From Amphibacillus cookii (lineage in GTDB: Bacteria; Bacillota; Bacilli; Bacillales; Amphibacillaceae), in contig NZ_JAFBDS010000008.1 in NCBI RefSeq assembly GCF_016908375.1, forward strand, positions 179,790 to 243,789: a DNA stretch of 64,000 bases. The letters are read 5' to 3'. Position 1 is the first letter of the stretch. Each line of letters begins with the position of its first letter. This document shows, piece after piece, positions 26,552 to 35,811 of this stretch. Both the position numbers and the translations under genes were made by a program. The notes below the pieces were generated by a model. That model did not search any database, was not told the origin of the DNA, and saw nothing but the letters and a program-made list of their open reading frames with translations.

Positions 26552-28168
26552 TTATTTTGACAAACTCTCGAATCTTGCTGTTAATTCTGCTAAAACACGT
26601 TGATAGGCATAAGCTGAACACTCACGCCAAGGATCGGAAGCAATATGAAAGACTTGTTGATAGCGCACCGCTTTTAATCCCTGCCACACCAATGTCTCTT
26701 CCATAGCTGCCCACTGCGCAAGCGTCTCTGTTTCTTGACAAATATTTAATAAAATCCAATCTGGATTTAAGTTTAATAGTTTTTCTAAAGAAAGCGGTTG
26801 TTGATTTGCCATAGGTAATGCCATAGCCGTTTGAAATGATAGTTGATCAAAAATAAGCTCCCGCATGGTTGCCGAATAATCTAAGTACAAGGTGCCTTTA
26901 TAAAATCGTAATGGTAAAAAGCGTCTTCGTTTCACATCATTAGGCAATGCTTGTTTACTATGGTAAAGATCGTCTTGATAGCGAATTAACCAGTCACTAT
27001 ATTCTTGTTCCTCACCTAAGTATTGTGCAATCACCCTTATTTGATCTATACAAGATAGCGATTGATCATAAAAGAACACAGGGGCAATAGCTAATAGTTG
27101 GTCAATTTCTTCTGGTGCTTGTCCACTTTTACATATGATCAAGTCTGGCTTACTCGCTTTTAACAGTTGGAGATTATGCCACCTATCTTTATTAATTTGA
27201 AATGCACTTAAGTGGACGGGAATATCGTAACGGTATTTTTGATAATAGTATGCTGTCCACTTTGGATGAATCGGGGCTGCATACGGATAAATATTTAACG
27301 CCAACAGATGTCCCGTTGATGATAAGTCGTAAGCAGCAATTTTCCGCTTTCTTTGCTTGCGATATAAAGAAGGAGACACCCCAACGATTTGCTTAAATTT
27401 TTTACTTAAATAGAATTCATCTGAGTAGCCGACTTGATTAGCAATCGAGCGTAATTTATCTTCTGTCTGAATTAACAACTGTTTTGTTTTATTCGTTTTT
27501 TTCCTTGTTATATAATCGCTCACATTCTGTCCATAAACCTTTTTAAACATTTCTGCAAAATAAGCCTGGCTCAATCCGGTCTTTTTTGCTAAATAAGCCA
27601 TAGAAAGCGGTTGATCAAAATGCGTATCAATGTAATGCTTAGTCTCTGCTAGCAATTGATCCGTTCGTTTATTTTCTAATGATTGCTCTTGATCAGTACA
27701 TAATGCGATGATTTGTTCAAACACTAATCGCTTTTTAAATTGATCAAGTGAACACTCGTGATTAGAAAGTGTGACTAGTTGATCGATGCGTTTTAATACT
27801 TTCTGTGAATCGTTTAAATAATAACTGCCTTGGAGAGGAAAGTCTTGATATGGAAGGACATACTCTGATTGATCGATATTAATGATCTGAAAGCTTATCT
27901 TTGTATAATTAAACACATCGTCGTCAATTGACGTTATTTGATACACTTGATTCGGGTGAATAAAGCAGATGCCCTCAGTGGCTAAATGGATATCGTGCTG
28001 GTCAATTTGCACAAGTGCCTTTCCACTTCTAATCATAATAAATTGATATTGTGTCGCTAAACGATGCGCGACAGCACCTGCTTGCTTTTGTTCAATATCA
28101 TGTAATACAAAACCGACGGCACTCCAATTAAAATTGTGCTTTGGAAACTGTTTATTATTGATCATCAT
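26552..28168 (-). CDS. btr: AraC-family activator with siderophore-binding domain (Btr-like)
   Basis: 538 residues. N-terminal cupin-like part, two AraC helix-turn-helices around residues 170-270 (MAYLAKKTGLSQAYFAEMFKK and IANQVGYSDEFYLSKKFKQ), then a C-terminal domain homologous to periplasmic ferric-siderophore binding proteins (DLIICKSGQAPEEIDQLLAIAPVF). This fusion is the hallmark of B. subtilis Btr, which senses bacillibactin and activates feuABC-besA. It lies upstream of and collinear with feuA. Its own promoter holds a Fur box. Confidence 0.9.
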   Translation of the reverse strand: MMINNKQFPKHNFNWSAVGFVLHDIEQKQAGAVAHRLATQYQFIMIRSGKALVQIDQHDIHLATEGICFIHPNQVYQITSIDDDVFNYTKISFQIINIDQSEYVLPYQDFPLQGSYYLNDSQKVLKRIDQLVTLSNHECSLDQFKKRLVFEQIIALCTDQEQSLENKRTDQLLAETKHYIDTHFDQPLSMAYLAKKTGLSQAYFAEMFKKVYGQNVSDYITRKKTNKTKQLLIQTEDKLRSIANQVGYSDEFYLSKKFKQIVGVSPSLYRKQRKRKIAAYDLSSTGHLLALNIYPYAAPIHPKWTAYYYQKYRYDIPVHLSAFQINKDRWHNLQLLKASKPDLIICKSGQAPEEIDQLLAIAPVFFYDQSLSCIDQIRVIAQYLGEEQEYSDWLIRYQDDLYHSKQALPNDVKRRRFLPLRFYKGTLYLDYSATMRELIFDQLSFQTAMALPMANQQPLSLEKLLNLNPDWILLNICQETETLAQWAAMEETLVWQGLKAVRYQQVFHIASDPWRECSAYAYQRVLAELTARFESLSK

Positions 28169-28177
28169 TATGTTCCT

Positions 28178-28230
28178 TTCCTTCTATTATAATTGATATT
28201 GAATATCATTATCAATTATAATAGAAGGAA
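28178..28230. promoter_or_regulatory. btr promoter: Fur box within a 21-bp-arm palindrome
   Basis: The arms TTCCTTCTATTATAATTGATA (28178-28198) and its exact complement (28210-28230) flank TTGAATATCAT. On the minus strand TTGATA and TATAAT, 18 nt apart, form a promoter with the Fur-like TGATATTGAATATCATTATCA between them. Because of the symmetry a TATAAT box exists on both strands. The leader before the btr start is only about a dozen nucleotides and includes AAGGAAAGG. Confidence 0.75.
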
Positions 28231-28260
28231 CCACTCTTTGTATACATATAGAATGGTTCC
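28227..28260 (-). terminator. Terminator of the endolysin gene
   Basis: Minus-strand GGAACCATTC and GAGTGGTTCC form a stem followed by TTCTATT, 12 nt after the amidase stop. It abuts the btr promoter palindrome and separates the phage-derived cassette from btr. Confidence 0.7.
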
Positions 28261-28271
28261 ACTCTTATTCC

Positions 28272-29210
28272 TCATTGTTGACGTCTTAGCTTTGCCAACA
28301 ATTCCGTGTTTTGACTAGCCGTCCCACGATAATTTGCAATGCCAAATTGTTGTGCCAAGTCTTTTCGATGAGCAAAACTAGCATCTTCACCCATACTTTT
28401 TAAATAATCAACCACACTTGTTGTATCGAGATCACCAGTGGCATCTGATGATAATACAGGTTGTTGTGATTGATTATTATCACGCAACTTATTCAGTAGC
28501 GACAAATTTTGCTCAGCCGTTCCTTGATAATTCGTGATACCATGCGTTTCCGCCAACTTTTTACGATTTTGATATGAATGATCTTTTCCCATTGCATTCA
28601 AATAATCAACAATACTGTTACCTTGGTAAGTTCGTGTTTTTTCATCTTCACTAGCTTCTGATTGCTGTCGTTGCTCGAGTTGAAATAAACCTACTAAGCC
28701 ATTGACGTGTCCTTGAGCAACTTGTCTAATCCACGTTTGATCACGCATGTTAACCGCATCATCTGCATGATCAATAAAGCCATTTTCCGTTAAAAGCGCC
28801 GGCATACGTGACGCCCTTAACACATGAAAGTTAGCTGTCTTTTTCCCTCGATTCCGCATGCCAATCCGCTCAACGATACTTTGATGCATCACATCACGCA
28901 TTGCCGAGGTATCAGATCCAGATGAGAGTTGGTTATAAATAAAATCTTCATAGCCCGTTCCCCCACCAGCGTTAATATGAATACTCAAAAAATAGTCAGC
29001 ACCCCACTGATTAGCGTCATCCGTCCGCTGCTGCAAACGAACTGTTCGGTCACTGGTACGACTCATTCGGACATCTACCCCTTGATAGCGACGTAATAAC
29101 CGATTTATTTCATGAGCAATATCTAATACCAGATCTTTCTCCTGCAAACCATCCGCAACCGCCCCTGGATCGGTCCCGCCATGACCTGGATCAAGATATA
29201 TTTTTACCAT
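28272..29210 (-). CDS. Phage N-acetylmuramoyl-L-alanine amidase (endolysin)
   Basis: 312 residues. Residues 1-180 are an Amidase_3 domain: zinc ligands in LDPGHGGTDPG (His), the Glu of LQEKDLVLD and LSIHINAG (His), catalytic Glu in TENGFIDH. The C-terminal part has two ~45-residue repeats (SIVDYLNAMGKDHSYQNRKK... and SVVDYLKSMGEDASFAHRKD..., each ending in GTAxQNxxLLxKLR), which look like wall-binding repeats of Bacillus phage amidases. Cuts peptidoglycan for release. Start overlaps the end of the holin gene. Confidence 0.9.
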   Translation of the reverse strand: MVKIYLDPGHGGTDPGAVADGLQEKDLVLDIAHEINRLLRRYQGVDVRMSRTSDRTVRLQQRTDDANQWGADYFLSIHINAGGGTGYEDFIYNQLSSGSDTSAMRDVMHQSIVERIGMRNRGKKTANFHVLRASRMPALLTENGFIDHADDAVNMRDQTWIRQVAQGHVNGLVGLFQLEQRQQSEASEDEKTRTYQGNSIVDYLNAMGKDHSYQNRKKLAETHGITNYQGTAEQNLSLLNKLRDNNQSQQPVLSSDATGDLDTTSVVDYLKSMGEDASFAHRKDLAQQFGIANYRGTASQNTELLAKLRRQQ

Positions 29211-29457
29211 CCTGTTTACCTCCTTTTAAGTGTTGGTCTGCATGTTGCGCTTCTAAAGTGAAACTATTATTCTTCCAACTTGCCCAAACGGTCACGATAA
29301 TTGAAATCAACACAGATACCCCTTGATAAATATCATCATCCGTAAAAGGCAAAAGTTTAAAGTCAAAAAAAGAAAGACCTAGCTGATTTAACAACATTAA
29401 AAAAAGGGCGATCATTCGCCCCCACGTTTGTTTATTGACACCTTTGATATTTAACAT
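29191..29457 (-). CDS. Holin, SPP1 family
   Basis: 88 residues with two membrane helices (GRMIALFLMLLNQLGLSF and YQGVSVLISIIVTVWASW) followed by a charged C-tail after WKNNSFT, the pattern of SPP1-type holins. It would open the membrane for the amidase that it overlaps. Middle gene of the lysis cassette. Confidence 0.85.
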   Translation of the reverse strand: MLNIKGVNKQTWGRMIALFLMLLNQLGLSFFDFKLLPFTDDDIYQGVSVLISIIVTVWASWKNNSFTLEAQHADQHLKGGKQDGKNIS

Positions 29458-29461
29458 CTAT

Positions 29462-29740
29462 TCACCCCCGATAAATCAAAATAATTAACGTAATTAAAGC
29501 AAACAGCCAACCACCCCACTCACGAATCGTTTGACCTAATAATTGCTTGCCCTCACGCTTCGCTTCGATTTTATTAATCTTCTCTTCTACAAAGCCTAGC
29601 TTCTCACGCAAGCCATTATATTTGTTAATCATCTTTCGCGTTTCACGCATTTCTAAGCGCAATTCATTAAAATCTACTTGAACCTGGTTAAGCTGTTCAA
29701 ACAACTCCTTATTGGTATACCATTGACCACGCTCACCCAT
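29462..29740 (-). CDS. xhlA: XhlA-like lysis-associated membrane protein
   Basis: 92 residues: a long coiled coil (ELRLEMRETRKMINKYNGLREKLGFVEEKINKIE) and one C-terminal membrane helix (LFALITLIILIY). This is the XhlA/hemolysin layout of PBSX-type lysis cassettes, in which it works with holin and amidase. RBS GGAGGGGAGG precedes ATG 29740. Confidence 0.85.
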   Translation of the reverse strand: MGERGQWYTNKELFEQLNQVQVDFNELRLEMRETRKMINKYNGLREKLGFVEEKINKIEAKREGKQLLGQTIREWGGWLFALITLIILIYRG

Positions 29741-29840
29741 CTATACCTCCCCTCCTTTAAAATAAGGAAATGATACCGGTTCACCAGAGCAACCCGTATC
29801 ATTAAACACTTAGCGATTATTTCTTTAATAGATTTGGAAT

Positions 29841-30042
29841 AAACCGAAACTTCAATCAGCGAGCGTGGGCCTACAGGGTGTAGGTCATGCAGACGTTGCC
29901 ACAGGACGTGGCGTTCTTTGTCTACGATCTTACCCGCTCACTGATGGTTTTGCGTGGATCAGGATATTAGTTTCCGTCTAAATAGATGAGCTCTACTCTC
30001 TATTTTGAGGCGAGCGTATTATGGACGGTTATCTCTGATAAC
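29841..30042 (+). repeat. Long-hairpin dispersed repeat, copy 5 (long form)
   Basis: AAACCGAAACTTCAATCAGCGAG at the left, ATGCAGACGTTGCCACAGGACGTGGCG insert, and GGACGGTTATCTCTGATAA at the right. It interrupts the phage cassette between the tail-fibre operon and the lysis genes (gap 29741-30191), so it arrived in or was retained by the cassette. Nothing else is seen in the gap. Confidence 0.85.
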
Positions 30043-30191
30043 ATGCAATCAACGACATTACAAAAATCCCTATTCGTTTGTTCTATAGCAAATAAGTTAG
30101 TTTTTTCTTAAACTTGGGACCAACATAGTTTAACTTCATTGCTTCCTGTCGTTTTGCTAAAATTTTATCCATTTTAATGAAAAAAACAAGC

Positions 30192-30350
30192 CTATTCGAC
30201 TGGTTGATCTTGATTACTTGATTGTTGATTCTCTTGTTTTAATCGCTCGTTTTCTTCTACCAACACAGCAATTTTTTTATTTGCCTGTGCTAATTGATTC
30301 GACCATTCCATCGATACAACATCCATAATTTTATTAATATCTTGATTCAT
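30192..30350 (-). CDS. Small phage coiled-coil protein (52 aa)
   Basis: Too short for a routine ORF cut-off but well supported: its ATG overlaps the TGA of the tail-fibre gene (ATGA at 30347-30350), so it is translationally coupled. The product begins MNQDINKIMDVVSMEWSNQL and continues as a Leu/Glu heptad coiled coil (IAVLVEENERLKQEN). Small coiled-coil proteins in this place are common between tail fibre and XhlA genes of Gram-positive siphophages. Function unknown. A T-rich run follows the stop. Confidence 0.65.
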   Translation of the reverse strand: MNQDINKIMDVVSMEWSNQLAQANKKIAVLVEENERLKQENQQSSNQDQPVE

Positions 30351-33300
30351 ACTTTAGCCTCCAATTTTTTTATTTTTGTGTCTAAATCATCTACTTTTTC
30401 TTTTAGGTCTTTAACGATAGGAATCAAAAGCGTCCAAGCCCGTTCTACAATATTTTCTATCTCCCCGCCAATGTAGTCCACATACTCAGGTAAACCTACA
30501 TCTTCAAAGTCATCTGCAATAATTCCATAATAGCGTTTAAGCCCATCTATACTGTTATCATTACGTTCGATCTCTCCTTTGTCATACCATGATTTAGGTT
30601 TTATTTCCAATATTTTATAAGGGTCTACGTTAGCTAATTCAATTTCTGTTTTATATTTTTTGGCTGATGTAACTCGGTAGAATCTAGCTTCACTTGAACT
30701 ACTAGCAAAAGAAATCCTCACATTGGTTGCATTACTAGATGTTAAATTCCAAGTTGCTGGAGAGTATAAGTAGCCTCTTTGGTCTACCCACAAGTCACTT
30801 CTAAAGGAACTACCCGAATCATGCGACCTTACATGAAAAGGGGAGCCATTTGTCCGATTTCCATAAAACACCCAATCATTTCGATATATAGAAATGATAT
30901 TCCCGTTGTATCCACCAAACATCAAACCATTATCTCGACCTGCACCTGCAGCTGCGTTTGGCAACGTCAATCCGCTTTCAACATGTATTTGACCGTCCGG
31001 AAAGTAGGTATCGTTTGCATGGATCCGCAAAGTGTTCCCCCCAACAATTTCGGATATTCCGTTGTCCCACGCCCAACTACTTCCCCAGCTAAACCCCACG
31101 TGCCAATCAGGCAACCCTGTTCCGGGACCACCAGTTCCAACTGCAAACTCATGAGAAGATCCTTTTTCAAAAGTGATAAGTGATGGAGCTATGGTTTCAA
31201 AGTCTGTTTCTTCGAAAAATGTCTCTATTGAGATTCTTTCTATTCCAGTATCTCTATTTATTACAAAAAAGCCTTCATTGTTTAGCACGATATCGTTTTC
31301 TTCGCCTTTTTGGGTTATTGTTGATCCATTTATATTAACACCAGTTATATCACCCGCCGTTATTGTACCTAAATTAGCACTGATTGCCGAAAGATTAGCC
31401 GCATCTATTTTATCTGCTGTAACACTGGCAATCTTGGCATCAGTAACCGCTAAATCATCTATCTTAGCTTCTGTGATTGCAGCCTTAGCAATTTTAGCGT
31501 TAGTAATAGCGCCACTTTGGATAGCCGCATTTCCGACTGCTAGCTCTGCTATTATCCCACTCTCAGCCGTTATAGTACCTGTCGCTATCTCGTTAGCTGT
31601 AATAGTGTTAGCGTAAATATTTCCTCCGTCAATATACGTTGTATCTTCGTAGCCCCACAATTTCAACGGGGCATTGTCTGCGTAAGCTTGATGATCTTCT
31701 GGTGCAGGCGACCAATCTGTGGACTTGTTGCCCTCCTCCAATTGTATTTCGCGCATTTTATAGTGACCATGACTCCCGTGGACGTAAAAGCAAAATGTAA
31801 AATAGTTATTACCAATACTCTCATTAAGAAGGAATTCGCAATGTTGCCACACGCCAGGTTGTATATTATATTTAGTATTAATATTGGCAAAAGTAATATT
31901 ACCAGTGCCAGTATCAACAAAAGTTAACCCTGACCCCGATCCATTACCTCCGTCCTGATCTGGGTTATCCCAATGTCTCATTGTTACTACAGTGTGACTA
32001 GATTCCGGAATGGAATCTACTTTAAAATCAAAACTGACTATATATTGTCTTGTTCCCGATCCTTGACCTTTTGTTACTTTTTCGTTGCGTATTGGTGTTG
32101 CGCGATCAACAGAATTTTCGACATGTAATATATGGCTGTTGGGCTTATCGTCCTCAGGTGGAATCACTGACCATTCAGTCAGTATAGTTTGTCGCCAATT
32201 GCTACGCCCATCATTAAATGTAGAGTTTAACAGTAGATTTCTTCCACCAAACTCAATCTTAGTCGGATCGTACCCATCATCAAACTGTACCCCGCTACCG
32301 ATCTGTATACGCTCAGTAGCAATAATACCTGACGTTATTTTTTCGGCATCAAGATTATCAATTTTAGCGTTAGTTATAGCGCCGTTTTGTATAGCGGCTG
32401 TACCAACTGCTAACTCTGCGATTTTAGCACTTGTAATGGCGTAATTTTCAATTTTTTCTGTCTCAACTGAACCTTCTGCAAGCTTTTCAGCTGTTACCGC
32501 TAGGTCATCTAACTTAGCATTATTGATCGCGCCATTTTGAATTTTAATGGCAGATATAGAGTCGTTAGCTAGTTTTTCCTCGTCTACTGCGTTATCAGCT
32601 AATTTATCTTTAATAACTGAGCCGTCCGCTAGTTTTCCAGCCGTAACAGCAAGGTCAGCCAGTTTTTCAGCATTAATAGCACCCATTTCAACGTCAATAT
32701 CCCGCACTCTGACGGTCTCTGCACTTACCTCTACCGAGTATCCTGATGCAGTTCCTCTTGTATTAACTGCCCTAACTCTGAAAAACCACATTTCGTTCGT
32801 TTCCGCTTCAAACATAACACTTCCGGCCTTACCACTCCAAACCATATTGCTAAGGGCGGGCGTAAATCCCGGCGTTTGTGACGCATATACTTCATATGCA
32901 GCAATCGTTGACGAATTGTTATAAGACCACTTAACCGCTATAACCTTAAAAAAGCCCTCCGCTTCAACATTTTGTGGTATTTGCGGTGTGTCATCTTTAA
33001 AGTTGCTATCGTCTATCTCGACGTTTTCAACCGCTGTGTCTGCATAGCTTGTTGAGTTGTTGTAAGCAGTTAAATCACGTTCCTCAATTTCTTCTTTGTT
33101 GTACGTGTATTCTTGCAACTCATTAAAGCTAATTCTAGCATTGATTTGTGCTTGCAACTGTCGCCAAATATTCGTTACCTCTTCCTCGGTAAACTCAATA
33201 AAGTCCCCTAGCTCAATGTGCTTATTTGACTTATTAAAAATATCGCGGCGCTGTTCAAAAACACGTGCTTCAATATACAATGGCGGACTAAATTTTTGGT

Positions 33301-34246
33301 CCTTGATGCGAATGGTATCCCCGAATCGAATTTGCTTGTTTTGCATGTCAGGGACGTTTTCAAGATCAACAATGTCGCATTCATAGGTAATAAACGCATG
33401 AATACGTTTATCAAGTTCTGTGCGACCATATTGCGCTAATTGTTCTAACGTCAACTCTGATTGGTTTGACTGTGGTTCAAAGACATCGACTAAATGTTTT
33501 AATTCACCTGTCACTGGATCTGGTCTGCCCCACCTTTGTAAGGCGTCAGCATTCTCCACTAAGGTTTCAAGACGTTCACCATCTTCATTTTCCGGACCTA
33601 AGCATAATAATGCGGTGTAGACTTGACTGACATCTTCCTTACGCACAATCCCCTCTAAGTCTTTACCAAACGTGATTTCTCGGCCCTTCCAGTCACCGAC
33701 GCGTTCTAATAAGTCAACATAACGACCAACAATACGGCCACCTTCCGTTTCTGTTCTAAAGCTTAACTCGAGACCAAATTCGTTTGCGGCACGTTTTAGA
33801 AAAGCAAACGGATTGGTATAGCTGTCAATGTTAAACGTAGCGGTAGCATTACTGTCCATTCTTCCCGGACGCCATTCTGTACCATTAGTAGCAAAGCTCA
33901 CCGCTGTTGTCGGTGTGTATCCTGTTAATGTTTGTGGTTCGACAACAGCAGCTTTTCTTAATTCTAAATAGCTAGCTAGTGCTAAGACCCGCACTTCCAA
34001 ACCATTCGGGCCACGTGTTTTAACGACTTCATCAATAATAAATTCAGTGTAGCCTTGTTCTTCAGCAGGAATGATCATACGGTTTCGTTCAGTTAAATAT
34101 TCAGCAAACTTTTTATCAGCTAAAGCAGTAAATTCAAACGTTTCTAGGTAGTCTTTGAGTGAACGTCTATGTTCATTCTGCAAAACACTTCCTTGATCAA
34201 TTGTGTCTAAAATAACATTTGTCTGTCCATTTAAAACATGTATCAT
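30347..34246 (-). CDS. Tail-associated lysin/fibre (Tal) with FN3 and S74 chaperone
   Basis: 1299 residues. Residues 1-~380 are the prophage endopeptidase-tail domain that caps the tail tip. A fibronectin-III-like domain follows (~430-510, WSYNNSSTIAAYEVYASQ). Residues ~515-650 and ~860-990 are strings of LAVTAEKLADGSV/NGAITNAKIDNL repeats of a trimeric shaft, separated by a carbohydrate-binding-like module (GGRNLLLNSTFNDG). The C-terminus is an intramolecular chaperone of the S74 type, with the Ser-Lys dyad S1194/K1199 in VTSAKKYKTEIE; self-cleavage at S1194 would remove ~106 residues after trimerisation. This protein should decide target-cell specificity. Confidence 0.9.
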   Translation of the reverse strand: MIHVLNGQTNVILDTIDQGSVLQNEHRRSLKDYLETFEFTALADKKFAEYLTERNRMIIPAEEQGYTEFIIDEVVKTRGPNGLEVRVLALASYLELRKAAVVEPQTLTGYTPTTAVSFATNGTEWRPGRMDSNATATFNIDSYTNPFAFLKRAANEFGLELSFRTETEGGRIVGRYVDLLERVGDWKGREITFGKDLEGIVRKEDVSQVYTALLCLGPENEDGERLETLVENADALQRWGRPDPVTGELKHLVDVFEPQSNQSELTLEQLAQYGRTELDKRIHAFITYECDIVDLENVPDMQNKQIRFGDTIRIKDQKFSPPLYIEARVFEQRRDIFNKSNKHIELGDFIEFTEEEVTNIWRQLQAQINARISFNELQEYTYNKEEIEERDLTAYNNSTSYADTAVENVEIDDSNFKDDTPQIPQNVEAEGFFKVIAVKWSYNNSSTIAAYEVYASQTPGFTPALSNMVWSGKAGSVMFEAETNEMWFFRVRAVNTRGTASGYSVEVSAETVRVRDIDVEMGAINAEKLADLAVTAGKLADGSVIKDKLADNAVDEEKLANDSISAIKIQNGAINNAKLDDLAVTAEKLAEGSVETEKIENYAITSAKIAELAVGTAAIQNGAITNAKIDNLDAEKITSGIIATERIQIGSGVQFDDGYDPTKIEFGGRNLLLNSTFNDGRSNWRQTILTEWSVIPPEDDKPNSHILHVENSVDRATPIRNEKVTKGQGSGTRQYIVSFDFKVDSIPESSHTVVTMRHWDNPDQDGGNGSGSGLTFVDTGTGNITFANINTKYNIQPGVWQHCEFLLNESIGNNYFTFCFYVHGSHGHYKMREIQLEEGNKSTDWSPAPEDHQAYADNAPLKLWGYEDTTYIDGGNIYANTITANEIATGTITAESGIIAELAVGNAAIQSGAITNAKIAKAAITEAKIDDLAVTDAKIASVTADKIDAANLSAISANLGTITAGDITGVNINGSTITQKGEENDIVLNNEGFFVINRDTGIERISIETFFEETDFETIAPSLITFEKGSSHEFAVGTGGPGTGLPDWHVGFSWGSSWAWDNGISEIVGGNTLRIHANDTYFPDGQIHVESGLTLPNAAAGAGRDNGLMFGGYNGNIISIYRNDWVFYGNRTNGSPFHVRSHDSGSSFRSDLWVDQRGYLYSPATWNLTSSNATNVRISFASSSSEARFYRVTSAKKYKTEIELANVDPYKILEIKPKSWYDKGEIERNDNSIDGLKRYYGIIADDFEDVGLPEYVDYIGGEIENIVERAWTLLIPIVKDLKEKVDDLDTKIKKLEAKV

Positions 34247-34257
34247 TTTATCACCTC

Positions 34258-35808
34258 CTATTTAAAGCGCTCTTGATAACGTACAGTTGTATTAAAATGC
34301 TCTTCTGGGTGCAGGATAAGTTCATTTTCTCCTGTTTTAAGGGTGAAATAATGGGCACCAAAGTCTTTAAGTGCCGTTACATCTGCACCATTTAAGAGCA
34401 TCTCTTGATTTTTTGTATCAAACGTGATGATATCCCCCGGATAAGCCATATAAGGGATCTGATTTTCAGTCGATTGCGCTAATTTTTCTATCTTTAAGCG
34501 ATTGACCCTGGCTAAGTAAGGGGCTCTTCGATCACGCCATGATCGGATATAAATTTGTGCGTATTTTACAGCACCGATCCATTCATTGTCGATATCGATA
34601 AAACGGCGTTCAATTAATGTGTTACTATCATGCACACCATTAACCACTTCAGCAAAATACATCGTTGTTTGATTGCCTTCACGACGCCAGCGGACAAAGA
34701 ACATTGACGATCGCCCTAAATCATTGTAATTAAAGTTTCCAGACCCTACTAAATATCGCGTTGTTCCGTCAACATAATGTCCTACACGGCCAAGGCCACG
34801 GCGGTTATGAAAGTCTCGATTACCGTCACGAACACCAATTTTACCTAAATTATTTAACCCTTCATCAAACAGATGGATCTCAATTCTAAAGTTTTCCTCG
34901 GCCAAATTTGTACGTGTATCGAAAACAGCGGTTAACTCAAAGTCTTGGACAGGCTCTGGTAATTCCTTAATAATTGCTGGTCCATAACCATTCACATCTG
35001 AATCGCTAGAGGGGGTTCCATAGTCTGCAACAATGATTCCAGTCCCATCATAAGCAAAACTCCCTTCCGATATATGACCTGAAATAGGATCCACTTCGGT
35101 TGGTGAATCGTTCCATTTCGATAGGCCTTCACCACGCTCATCTAATATCGTTTGTCGAGTATCCACAATGGTTCCTTCATCCTCATCAACAGGATAACCC
35201 AATAATAAATATTCGTTTAAATGGTTCTGTACCATCGCAAAAGTAATCGGCGCTAGCACCTCGAATTCAAAAGTGGGATAAGCAGTTGCCGTTCCCTCAT
35301 TGTTCACCTTGAGCGTATTAGACGAAAAAACCGATTCTTTCTCCTCACCATATTTATAAGGATCGGAACATAGGAAAACAATACTTGCGATAAGCGTATT
35401 GCTCTCTTCTTCCGGTAAAATATGACTTTGCATGGTTGCATAAAATAGAAAAGCCTCATCAGTAAACTGTAACTGCTTTTTTGATCCTTCCAATAAATAA
35501 TTTAAACGTGATAAACGCTGTCTAAGTCCAGCACTACTTTTATCCGTTATTTTGTATTTGACTTCAATTTGACGATGTGTCAAATCAGGATGATCTTGTT
35601 CTAGTAAACCATCCATCCCCATGATGTTTATCGTTTCAATTAATTGTTCGCTTTGACTACGCCCCGTTACGGTTAACGTTGTAAAACTACCTTGATCGTC
35701 TGTTAATAATTGATCTAAATTATGACCATTAAACATCGTATTTAATGATAAGGAAGCACTCGATGTGCTCCCTGCTGTTGTATCCACAAATTGATACATA
35801 TCGCTCAC
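34258..35808 (-). CDS. Distal tail protein (Dit)
   Basis: 516 residues. The N-terminal ~150 residues resemble the siphophage tail/Dit domain (EVKYKITDKSSAGLRQRLSRLNYLL, then the SDPYKYG signature near residue 150). The central part (~250-430) looks like an inserted jelly-roll carbohydrate-binding module, and the end (GDIITFDTKNQEMLLNGADVTALKDFGAHYFTL) is the conserved C-terminal Dit segment. It forms the hub joining tube and Tal. Lies between tape-measure and Tal genes, the usual order. Confidence 0.85.
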   Translation of the reverse strand: MSDMYQFVDTTAGSTSSASLSLNTMFNGHNLDQLLTDDQGSFTTLTVTGRSQSEQLIETINIMGMDGLLEQDHPDLTHRQIEVKYKITDKSSAGLRQRLSRLNYLLEGSKKQLQFTDEAFLFYATMQSHILPEEESNTLIASIVFLCSDPYKYGEEKESVFSSNTLKVNNEGTATAYPTFEFEVLAPITFAMVQNHLNEYLLLGYPVDEDEGTIVDTRQTILDERGEGLSKWNDSPTEVDPISGHISEGSFAYDGTGIIVADYGTPSSDSDVNGYGPAIIKELPEPVQDFELTAVFDTRTNLAEENFRIEIHLFDEGLNNLGKIGVRDGNRDFHNRRGLGRVGHYVDGTTRYLVGSGNFNYNDLGRSSMFFVRWRREGNQTTMYFAEVVNGVHDSNTLIERRFIDIDNEWIGAVKYAQIYIRSWRDRRAPYLARVNRLKIEKLAQSTENQIPYMAYPGDIITFDTKNQEMLLNGADVTALKDFGAHYFTLKTGENELILHPEEHFNTTVRYQERFK

Positions 35809-35811
35809 CTC

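Noticed and set aside
31173..32924. Long plus-strand frames opposite the tail fibre (147, 119 and 125 codons)
   Set aside because: Low-complexity Ala/Ile/Ser translations of the complement of the AVTAEKLADGS-type repeats; the sense frame is a recognised Tal protein.
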